13,331 nucleotides of DNA from positions 1-13,331 of the forward strand of contig JAKLJM010000041.1 in the NCBI GenBank assembly GCA_023151145.1, written 5' to 3'. This DNA is from Bacteriovoracaceae bacterium. Lineage in GTDB: Bacteria > Bdellovibrionota > Bacteriovoracia > Bacteriovoracales > Bacteriovoracaceae. Below, one piece after another: positions 7,633 to 13,331 of this stretch. Made by a program: the position numbers and the translations under genes. A model generated the notes under the pieces. The model was not told the origin of the DNA and ran no database searches. It saw only the letters and a program-made list of their open reading frames with translations. Within the stretch, counting starts at the first letter, position 1; each line of letters opens with the position of its first letter.

Positions 7633-8159
7633 TGTTTATCACCTTTTTGGTGATGAACGAATTCATCTACGTTTTTAAAAGCACAAAAATCTAACGTGGT
7701 CTTAAATTGAAATTCTGCTGGTAATTTACCTTTTTTATTTAACTCTTCACAAGAACAAGCCAAGTTTTTCATGAAATGAAAAAACTTTTCGCTGGTTTTT
7801 GAACTCATTAAATGTTCCATCTGGCAGGCATCAAATTCTGCAGTGTCTTCATCAACACCAACAAAGTCGCGCAAGAAATAAAACAACAAAGTTCGTGATG
7901 AAAGAATGCGATGAACTTCTTCATGGCCATCTTCAGTAAGAACGACAAATTTGCAGTCTTCTTCCTCGCGGATAAAACCTTTCTTTTTCAAATTGTTTAG
8001 CATGGTAGAAACTGAACCTTTGGTAAGATCTAAATCTTTCGCAATATCAGTTACTCTAGCAAAACCTCGGCTCTCTTTGAGTTTGTGGATTGTTAATAAG
8101 TAATGAACCATCGAGTGCGACAATTCAATATCATGATGTTCTGGTTTTTTAGTCGTCAT
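7614..8159 (-). CDS. DtxR/MntR-family metal-dependent transcriptional regulator
   Basis: Winged-helix repressor of the iron/manganese family, 181 residues from ATG at 8159. The helix-turn-helix lies at about 35-63 (VTDIAKDLDLTKGSVSTML) and the metal-binding/dimerisation domain at about 80-130. D110-A-C112-x2-E115-H116 aligns with DtxR EAC-x2-EH, giving site-2 ligands C102, E105 and H106. My hand alignment puts R89 and F93 where DtxR has ancillary ligands H79 and E83, so metal use may differ. A C-terminal tail carries C134-S-C136 and C159 and has no clear SH3 domain. A longer form from TTG at 8201 adds 14 residues but lacks a Shine-Dalgarno, and those codons hold a near-consensus promoter whose +1 falls on the ATG, so I prefer 8159. 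The exported-protein gene overlaps its 3' end. Targets are unknown. Confidence 0.88.
   Translation of the reverse strand: MTTKKPEHHDIELSHSMVHYLLTIHKLKESRGFARVTDIAKDLDLTKGSVSTMLNNLKKKGFIREEEDCKFVVLTEDGHEEVHRILSSRTLLFYFLRDFVGVDEDTAEFDACQMEHLMSSKTSEKFFHFMKNLACSCEELNKKGKLPAEFQFKTTLDFCAFKNVDEFVHHQKGDKQLADNE
7638..7654 (-). promoter_or_regulatory. Small hairpin covering the Shine-Dalgarno of the ATT-start gene
   Basis: Minus-strand ATCACC-AAAAA-GGTGAT forms a 6-bp stem with an A5 loop. The 3' arm contains GGTGA of the Shine-Dalgarno serving the ATT start at 7632. It lies in the last codons of the DtxR-like gene, so ribosomes finishing that gene would open it, which is a classic translational-coupling layout. 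The stem is short and its stability is uncertain. Confidence 0.4.
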
Positions 8160-8165
8160 AATCAA

Positions 8166-8194
8166 TTTATAAGGTCTTTTGTTAGTCACGTCAA
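8166..8194 (-). promoter_or_regulatory. Near-consensus sigma70 promoter, predicted leaderless
   Basis: On the minus strand TTGACG (8194-8189), a 17-nt spacer and TATAAA (8171-8166) match the consensus 5/6 and 5/6 with optimal spacing. Counting 7 nt from the end of the -10 puts +1 at 8159, exactly the A of the DtxR-like gene's ATG. No Shine-Dalgarno precedes that ATG, which agrees with a leaderless message. I do not see a clear DtxR- or MntR-type operator palindrome overlapping it. Confidence 0.65.
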
Positions 8195-8358
8195 ACGACA
8201 ACTTTTATAGGCAGGACTGATCACCTTTAGGGGGCTTCAAAAACTTGCTAACGCCTTAATTATACAGGACTTAAAAGGGGTAAAAAGCTCCCCTTCTCGA
8301 GGGAAACGTGGTTTTGGGGTTACAATAAGGAAGAACCAGTTTTCCATGGGATTTAATT

Positions 8359-10110
8359 ATGAAAGCACAGATTGTTGTCATTCTCAGTTTGCTTAGTCCT
8401 TTGATCATTGCTCAAAGCACTGGCATAACAACTGAAACTCAAAATCAACAAATTATCTACAACAATGCCGTTAAATCTGAAGCGGTAAAGAAAAACAAAG
8501 TTGGAAAACTGGAGATGACCAATACTCGTGGTGAAGAAAGTAAAATCATGGATCTCACGGATCAAGAAAAACAACTTTCTGAAAATTTTATTCACCAAGG
8601 AAAAGCTAATCGCATCGTTGATGAACAATGTAACAGCAGTGATGAGAATAAAGCTATTTGTGCTGGTCGCAGTGGTAAACATAAATTTATGGGAATGGAT
8701 CCGGCCATGGTTCAAATGGTCTCAAAAGCCTATGCCATGATTGGGGCCATGGGTGATGTGGGAGAACTTTCAAAAGGTGACGGTAAAGGCCTTAAGGGAA
8801 TGTTTGAGAAGAAAGCTGAAACCCCTGCAGTACAGAATAACAATACACCGGCGAAACAAGATACTGGTGAAGCTAAACCCGCTGCAAATGGTGAGGAAAA
8901 TAAAAAAGCATCTGACTATTGTAAGTATATTCCAACGGCAACTGAAACCATTGCCCAATTTCAACAAATGAGCGCGCAACAAACAATGAGTGAGTTGCCA
9001 CAGAATCAAGACACTGCTCAACGTGATGCTTTTGAAAAATCAGCAAAAGCCCACGATGAACGTGCCAAACAATCACAAATGCAAGCTGTTGGTTGGTATG
9101 GCGGAGCTGCTTGTTATGCTGCTCGAATGGCGACAGGGGGAATTGCGGTTGACTGGGCTTCTGGATTAAAACTTGGAGCTGCCACGCTACTCGGAACATT
9201 TTATCAAAACGAAGTTGGGGCACATAAAGAGTACGCGGCTAAAGTGCGTGAGATCTCTGCCAAATTACCAGGCAAGGGAGATTGTAATCCAATCACAGAT
9301 AGACTTTGTTATTGTTCAGAACCTTCTACTGAAAACGATCCTCAATACTGCTTAAAAGAAATGCACAAAAAAGCTATTGCCAAAAACTCTGTGCGCACTT
9401 CTTGTATCAATGATCAAATGAAATCTGATCCTCAATGTAAATGCGAAACTTCTGATACATGCTTTGACAAACTTATCTTAACTGAAAATGGTGTCGAGCT
9501 TGGTCTAAGTCAAGGATTTGCGAACTCTCCATTTAAAGGTGTACGCGATCTGGTGCGCGGTGAACTTAAAGGTGGAACATTATCAAGTGAATCATACTCT
9601 GCGGCCATGGCTGCAGCAAAAAAAGCCTTACAAGACATTGCATCCAAACTTCCAGAAGACAACTCACCTCCTCCAACAGGTGATAAAAAGAAAGTGATGG
9701 ATGAGCTGATTAAGCGTGGATTTCCTGCTTTAATTGCCAAACAAATGGCATTGGCTCCAATGCCTCCAGGTGGTGAGAAATATGCATCAAAATTTCAAGG
9801 GGGAGCATTGGCGAATATTAATGCTGCTGCCATAAATGCGACGAAAGGAAGCAATGTTTTAGAGTTCGGTGGTGGAAATGGATTAGGCACTCAAGGAGCA
9901 AAGGCTCAAGGCGAAGAGAAGAATGATTTTGATCTCTCAAAATTCGCTTCTAATAATAAAGGGAAAACTCCCAATGCAAAAGTATTGAGTTTTTTAGAGA
10001 AAGCACAAAATCAAGCGACTATTGCCAAAAAAGATCAAGCTATTTTTGAAATTATCTCAAATCGTTATCAATTATCTGGAAGAAAAAGATTAGAAGTCGA
10101 GGGAGAATAA
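8359..10110 (+). CDS. Large cysteine-rich exported protein, function unknown
   Basis: Unrecognised 583-residue protein. A Sec signal peptide occupies residues 1-18 (cleavage near LIIA-Q). The rest is hydrophilic, with a low-complexity Asn/Ala/Pro/Lys linker at about 153-185 and a Gly/Ala-rich moderately hydrophobic stretch at about 245-282 that may contact membrane. There are twelve cysteines (an even number). Eight of them fall between 309 and 368 (C309, C317-Y-C319, C331, C349, C360-K-C362, C368), an arrangement that suggests a disulfide-bonded module outside the cytoplasm. The C-terminal region has two helical segments (about 410-465 and 540-572). A weak GGGA lies 7 nt before the ATG. The gene is transcribed alone, divergently from the DtxR-like regulator across about 157-200 nt, and ends in its own terminator. 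A target of that regulator is possible but unproven. No enzyme motif is visible. Confidence 0.85.
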   Translation: MKAQIVVILSLLSPLIIAQSTGITTETQNQQIIYNNAVKSEAVKKNKVGKLEMTNTRGEESKIMDLTDQEKQLSENFIHQGKANRIVDEQCNSSDENKAICAGRSGKHKFMGMDPAMVQMVSKAYAMIGAMGDVGELSKGDGKGLKGMFEKKAETPAVQNNNTPAKQDTGEAKPAANGEENKKASDYCKYIPTATETIAQFQQMSAQQTMSELPQNQDTAQRDAFEKSAKAHDERAKQSQMQAVGWYGGAACYAARMATGGIAVDWASGLKLGAATLLGTFYQNEVGAHKEYAAKVREISAKLPGKGDCNPITDRLCYCSEPSTENDPQYCLKEMHKKAIAKNSVRTSCINDQMKSDPQCKCETSDTCFDKLILTENGVELGLSQGFANSPFKGVRDLVRGELKGGTLSSESYSAAMAAAKKALQDIASKLPEDNSPPPTGDKKKVMDELIKRGFPALIAKQMALAPMPPGGEKYASKFQGGALANINAAAINATKGSNVLEFGGGNGLGTQGAKAQGEEKNDFDLSKFASNNKGKTPNAKVLSFLEKAQNQATIAKKDQAIFEIISNRYQLSGRKRLEVEGE

Positions 10111-10124
10111 TCTCCCTCGTTTTT
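10098..10124 (+). terminator. Intrinsic terminator overlapping the stop codon of the Cys-rich gene
   Basis: CGAGGGAGA (10098-10106), loop ATAA and TCTCCCTCG (10111-10119) form a perfect 9-bp stem followed by TTTTT. The TAA stop lies in the loop, so the last codons form the 5' arm. It touches the stop codon of the convergent membrane-protein gene. It lacks a T-run on the minus strand and so acts on plus-strand transcripts only. Confidence 0.9.
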
Positions 10125-10797
10125 ATCTTACGATAGAACGTCTAGAAAATATTTCATCATTCAATGGATTGTACATCATCATCACCAGAATCCAGTAAAA
10201 ACAAAATTCAAATACAATGTGACGATTCCCTGAGGGAATAAAAAGCATAAATAAAGAAAGCACAGCATAGGCTCCCACTTGAGTATAACGAGGAAGTGGG
10301 ATCGCAAATTGATTTACGTATTGTTTTAAAATTTCCAAACGACCGTAAAAAAATGGAAGAACAAAAAAGTAAAGAGTAGCGAGTATTTTCACTGTGAAGG
10401 TAAAAACGATTTCATTGAGACGAAAACCCATAACTACTAGATTATGGAAATTTGTTTGTCCCTTGATGTTTCTAGTTTGAAAGAATTCAGGAGAAGAAAA
10501 ACCAATAACTTTTTGAAGCCATGATAATTCATCCATAGCAAAAAAGAAAAATGCTGCCCCCTGAAGAATCAACATAATATTAAAATATGTACCGCGTTTA
10601 AATGGTTTTAAAATAATGGCGCGATAAAGACACATTAGAGATGCAAACATCAAAGTCCAAAACATGGCCCAGGTGACGAGTCCATCATCGGCCACTAATT
10701 GGCTTTCAAAATAAGATGTATGAGTTCGTGAGACATAGACGACCCAAACTAAGATCACAACTAATAAGGGATACATTAGTTTTTCAAAACCTTTCAT
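10123..10797 (-). CDS. Six-helix integral membrane protein, function unknown
   Basis: A 224-residue inner-membrane protein with about six hydrophobic segments (7-22, 38-60, 71-88, 122-150, 171-187, 193-208). Between helices 3 and 4 is a polar motif: D89-E-L-S-W93-x-Q95, then SPEFF (102-106), N110, Q114, N116, H118-N119. I recall a similar E-E-[IL]-S-W-x-Q...PE...N-x-H-N pattern in uncharacterised bacterial membrane proteins, but cannot name the family. Several conserved-looking polar residues at the membrane edge would suit an active or binding site, which is inference. The ATG lies 3 nt after the rpiB stop, with GGAG inside the last rpiB codons, so translation is coupled to rpiB. No promoter of its own is evident. 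Confidence 0.82.
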   Translation of the reverse strand: MKGFEKLMYPLLVVILVWVVYVSRTHTSYFESQLVADDGLVTWAMFWTLMFASLMCLYRAIILKPFKRGTYFNIMLILQGAAFFFFAMDELSWLQKVIGFSSPEFFQTRNIKGQTNFHNLVVMGFRLNEIVFTFTVKILATLYFFVLPFFYGRLEILKQYVNQFAIPLPRYTQVGAYAVLSLFMLFIPSGNRHIVFEFCFYWILVMMMYNPLNDEIFSRRSIVR

Positions 10798-10800
10798 GAC

Positions 10801-11238
10801 TTACTCTCCTAAGTCTTGAAACATTTGAATGCGATCGAAATGCCTGCCGGCTTCAAAAGGATGATGAAAAAATGAATCCGTTATTTTAATAATTTCTTCT
10901 GCTGAATTAAAACGCGCTCCCAAGCAAAGGACATTGGCGTTATTGTGTTTACGGGCATACTCAGCATCTAAAGGTGATCGACAAAGAGCTGCTCGAATTC
11001 CTTTATATTTATTGGCGGCCATTGAAACACCTAGCCCCGAACCACAAAGCAATATGCCGTAAGCATGATATTTTTTAATTTCAAATACCGCTTTTTTTAC
11101 ATACTCTGGGTAGTCAGCGCGATCGGCATTATAAACGCCCACATCAATAACTTCATATTTTTTATGAATGAGATAATTTTTTAATTTTTCTTTGGCATCA
11201 AATGCTGCATGGTCCGCAGCTAATATAACTTTCTGCAT
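10801..11238 (-). CDS. rpiB: Ribose-5-phosphate isomerase B
   Basis: Cytosolic aldose-ketose isomerase interconverting ribose 5-phosphate and ribulose 5-phosphate in the non-oxidative pentose phosphate pathway. At 145 residues it matches the usual 140-150. Active-site residues of the RpiB fold are visible: D9-H10 (AADHAAF), DYPEY (42-46), catalytic C65 in LLCGSGLGVSMAANK (63-77), H98-N99 in ARKHNNANVLCLGAR, and phosphate-contacting R109, R132 and R136 (GRHFDR). RpiB-like proteins include allose-phosphate and galactose-6-phosphate isomerases; those work as other types or in sugar operons not seen here, so RpiB is the best call. AGAGG precedes the ATG at 11238 by about 8 nt. It is the first gene of a two-gene unit with the membrane protein. 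Confidence 0.96.
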   Translation of the reverse strand: MQKVILAADHAAFDAKEKLKNYLIHKKYEVIDVGVYNADRADYPEYVKKAVFEIKKYHAYGILLCGSGLGVSMAANKYKGIRAALCRSPLDAEYARKHNNANVLCLGARFNSAEEIIKITDSFFHHPFEAGRHFDRIQMFQDLGE

Positions 11239-11294
11239 AAAACAAACCTCTTTGGATCGACTATCATAATTGAAGTATTATCCTTTGGCCATTG

Positions 11295-11322
11295 TTGATC
11301 ATTTTCTAGCATCATATATAAT
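11295..11322 (+). promoter_or_regulatory. Sigma70 promoter of the lipoprotein gene
   Basis: TTGATC (11295-11300), a 16-nt spacer and a perfect TATAAT (11317-11322) put +1 near 11329, about 31 nt before the ATG. A good Shine-Dalgarno (AAAGGA) lies between. The gap is shared with divergent rpiB, whose best -10 is TATGAT near 11268 without a clear -35. Confidence 0.65.
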
Positions 11323-11359
11323 GCTAATCACAAGATAAATGATTTAAGAAAGGATATTC

Positions 11360-11971
11360 ATGAAATCTTTCATCCCCTTTTCACTGACAATGCTTATGAT
11401 GCTTGGTGTATTAACCAGCTGTAAAACTCCCATGACACACTCTGGTGAGAGAAAAACGCTGTTAACGCCTAGAAAAGAAAAAATTCATTTTGGAGTCACG
11501 GCTTTATACAGCAATAACGCCATTCCTTTTGATACAGGAGCGAGACCCATTCTTAATTTTGAAACCCTTGTGTCTTCCGATGCAAAAGAAATGGAAGAAA
11601 ATACCAAGATTCAGTCACAATGTTTATTGGCCTTAACCGAGCTAGGCTTTCAGGCAAAGATCAACGAAAAAAATTGTAAAAACTGCACCACTGTTAAACT
11701 CAGTGTGGAATTTGAAGATAATGGCCTTAAAGAAAGTACTTTTTTAGACTGTCATCCTTCAGAAAAAGGATGCACGCTTTTCCAGAAAAACTATCGCAAA
11801 AAAATGACCTTCCAATTAATGAATAAAAAACAAGAAATTGTTCAAACCATTATTTCTGAAACAACAGGTAGAGCACAAAAAGTGAGTGATGTCGCTTTTG
11901 AGATTTGCAAAGTTGCTTTTGAAGAATTTCCAGAAATTCGTGCTAATGAAATTTACACTATCGAAAAATAA
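11360..11971 (+). CDS. Predicted lipoprotein, function unknown
   Basis: A 203-residue protein with a lipoprotein signal peptide ending in lipobox L18-T-S-C21, so it should be lipid-anchored after cleavage before C21. Residue 22 is Lys, not Asp, which under the E. coli +2 rule favours the outer membrane; that rule may not hold in this lineage. The mature part has six further cysteines (88, 106, 109, 131, 138, 183), including CKNC (106-109), compatible with disulfides. The second half alternates strand-like and helical segments. I do not recognise a family. AAAGGA lies 6 nt before the ATG. It is monocistronic, with its own promoter and a terminator shared with convergent ahcY. Confidence 0.85.
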   Translation: MKSFIPFSLTMLMMLGVLTSCKTPMTHSGERKTLLTPRKEKIHFGVTALYSNNAIPFDTGARPILNFETLVSSDAKEMEENTKIQSQCLLALTELGFQAKINEKNCKNCTTVKLSVEFEDNGLKESTFLDCHPSEKGCTLFQKNYRKKMTFQLMNKKQEIVQTIISETTGRAQKVSDVAFEICKVAFEEFPEIRANEIYTIEK

Positions 11972-11973
11972 GA

Positions 11974-12002
11974 AAAGAAGGGAGCTTTCAGCTCCCTTCT
12001 TT
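11974..12002. terminator. Bidirectional intrinsic terminator between lipoprotein gene and ahcY
   Basis: A 13-bp perfect stem (11974-11986 with 11990-12002) with loop TTC, including the core AAGGGAGCT/AGCTCCCTT. T-rich tracts follow in both directions (TTATTTT on plus, TCTTATTTTT on minus). It sits between the convergent stops at 11971 and 12012. Confidence 0.92.
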
Positions 12003-12011
12003 ATTTTGGAC

Positions 12012-13307
12012 TTAGTATCTGTAGTGATCTGGCTTGTATGGACCTTCAGGTTTAATCCCTAGGTACTCAGCTTGTTGTGATGATAATGTATCAAGTTTTA
12101 CACCAATTTTAGAAAGGTGAAGACGAGCTACTTTTTCATCTAAGTGTTTTGGAAGAACATACACTTTGTTTTCGTAGTTTTTAGAATTCTGCCATAATTC
12201 AATTTGGGCCATAACTTGGTTAGTGAATGAGTTACTCATAACAAATGATGGGTGACCTGTTCCACAACCTAAGTTAACTAATCTTCCTTCTGCAAGAACG
12301 ATTAATTTTTTTCCTGATGGCATTACGTATTGATCAACTTGTGGCTTGATATTAACTTTTTTACCTGTTTTGTTTAAGTAAGCAACTTCGATTTCAAGAT
12401 CAAAGTGACCGATGTTGGCAACGATGGCACCATCTTTCATTTGCTCCATATGCTTACCAGTAATTACGTCACGGCATCCTGTTGCTGTAACGAAGATATC
12501 TCCTAATTTTACAGCTTCATCCATTGGCATTACTTGGTAACCTTCCATTGCTGCTTGAAGAGCACAAATTGGATCGATTTCTGTAACGATTACTCGTCCA
12601 CCCAATCCACGGAATGATCCAGCAGATCCCTTTCCAACGTCTCCGTATCCTGCAACAACACACACTTTACCAGCGATCATTACATCCGTTGCTCTTTTTA
12701 CTGAGTCAACAAGTGATTCTCTACAGCCGTAAAGGTTATCGAATTTTGATTTAGTTGTTGAGTCGTTTACGTTGATGGCAGGCATTTTTAATTCGCCTTT
12801 TTTCATCATATCGTAAAGTCTATGAACACCCGTAGTTGTTTCTTCTGAAAGACCTTTGATGTTTTTAATTAGTTCAGGATATTTGTTATGAACCATAACA
12901 GTTAAATCCCCACCATCATCAAGAATCATGTTAAGACCTGTTCCATCAGGCCATTTAAGAGTTTGTTCAATACACCAGTCGAATTCTTGCTCATTCATTC
13001 CTTTCCAAGCAAAAACTGGAATTCCAGCAGCAGCGATAGCTGCAGCAGCCTGATCTTGTGTAGAAAAAATATTACATGAAGACCAACGTACTTCTGCACC
13101 AAGTGCAGTTAATGTTTCAATGAGAACCGCTGTTTGAATAGTCATGTGAAGACATCCAGCGATTTTTGCGCCTTTAAGTGGTTTTGAAGCACCATACTCA
13201 GCACGAAGGGCCATCAATCCTGGCATTTCGCTTTCAGCGATTTCAATTTCCTTGCGTCCCCATTCAGCAAGCGACATGTCTTTAACTTTGTAATCCGTAA
13301 ATGCCAT
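12012..13307 (-). CDS. ahcY: Adenosylhomocysteinase (S-adenosylhomocysteine hydrolase)
   Basis: Cytosolic NAD-dependent enzyme that reversibly splits S-adenosylhomocysteine into homocysteine and adenosine, clearing the product inhibitor of methyltransferases in the activated methyl cycle. Complete at 431 residues. Catalytic residues by human numbering are present: H54 (LHMTIQTA), D130/D131 (LDDGGDLT), E156 (EETTTG), K186, D190, N191 and C195. The Rossmann NAD motif is G220-Y-G-D-V-G-K-G227, and the enzyme ends with the typical KPDHYRY tail, whose Lys and Tyr contact NAD of the neighbouring subunit. It lacks the roughly 40-residue insert present in many plant and bacterial forms, so it is the short, animal-like length. 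GGAGG lies 8 nt before the ATG. Only 24 nt of upstream sequence is in the window, so promoter and any SAH riboswitch cannot be assessed. Confidence 0.97.
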   Translation of the reverse strand: MAFTDYKVKDMSLAEWGRKEIEIAESEMPGLMALRAEYGASKPLKGAKIAGCLHMTIQTAVLIETLTALGAEVRWSSCNIFSTQDQAAAAIAAAGIPVFAWKGMNEQEFDWCIEQTLKWPDGTGLNMILDDGGDLTVMVHNKYPELIKNIKGLSEETTTGVHRLYDMMKKGELKMPAINVNDSTTKSKFDNLYGCRESLVDSVKRATDVMIAGKVCVVAGYGDVGKGSAGSFRGLGGRVIVTEIDPICALQAAMEGYQVMPMDEAVKLGDIFVTATGCRDVITGKHMEQMKDGAIVANIGHFDLEIEVAYLNKTGKKVNIKPQVDQYVMPSGKKLIVLAEGRLVNLGCGTGHPSFVMSNSFTNQVMAQIELWQNSKNYENKVYVLPKHLDEKVARLHLSKIGVKLDTLSSQQAEYLGIKPEGPYKPDHYRY

Positions 13308-13331
13308 AAGAAATCCTCCAAATTGAACCGT

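Noticed and set aside
8275..8326. Inverted repeat AAGGGG...CCCCTT (8275-8295) and TACAAT (8321-8326) upstream of the Cys-rich gene
   Set aside because: The stem is only 6 bp with a 9-nt loop and poor T-tract, and the -10-like hexamer has no -35 at 16-18 nt; not enough to call either.
8770..9223. Minus-strand open frames within the 583-residue exported protein gene
   Set aside because: The plus strand has a signal peptide, Cys module and terminator; the opposite frames lack start signals and any sensible composition.
13308..13331. SAH riboswitch upstream of ahcY
   Set aside because: Only 24 nt of leader are in the window; they show a Shine-Dalgarno and nothing that could be the aptamer.
1..13331. 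Mobile element, CRISPR array, tRNA/rRNA, prophage or defence island
   Set aside because: No transposase, integrase, direct-repeat array, tRNA cloverleaf or defence-family domain was seen on either strand.

Overview
The window reads as AT-rich chromosomal DNA from a Gram-negative bacterium with Shine-Dalgarno-led genes, sigma70-like promoters, type I signal peptides and one lipobox lipoprotein. The low GC, the exported peptidase and the exported or membrane proteins of no recognisable family suggest a Bdellovibrionota relative of the Bacteriovorax/Peredibacter type. That placement is inference, since no marker gene here settles it. No mobile element, CRISPR array, tRNA or rRNA is visible.

Left part (1-4717). 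A 332-codon minus-strand reading frame of unknown function runs off the left edge. Just upstream of it on the same strand is a secreted M28 zinc aminopeptidase. Diverging from that is a two-gene plus-strand unit: an FMN-dependent nitronate monooxygenase/NPD-family oxidoreductase and an MFS exporter. The unit ends at an unusually long bidirectional terminator built from nested palindromes, shared with the convergent gene.

Middle part (4780-8201). A cytosolic M3 oligopeptidase has its own good promoter. Upstream of it is a two-gene minus-strand unit: a DtxR/MntR-family metalloregulator followed by an exported protein. This unit has the most interesting expression signals. The regulator's promoter (TTGACG-17-TATAAA) places +1 on the A of its ATG, predicting a leaderless mRNA. 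The exported protein has an intact signal peptide only if translation begins at an ATT codon overlapping the regulator's end. Its Shine-Dalgarno lies in a small hairpin, and a terminator-like hairpin lies inside its first codons.

Right part (8359-13331). A 583-residue cysteine-rich exported protein of unknown function is followed by a terminator overlapping its stop codon. Convergent to it are ribose-5-phosphate isomerase B (rpiB) and a tightly coupled six-helix membrane protein. Diverging from rpiB is a small lipoprotein gene with a strong promoter. It shares a bidirectional terminator with convergent ahcY (adenosylhomocysteinase), which is complete, with its upstream region beyond the window.

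Most genes are metabolism, proteolysis or transport. I see no multi-gene defence, secretion or biosynthetic system. The most novel-looking part is the regulator/exported-protein pair and its layered expression control.
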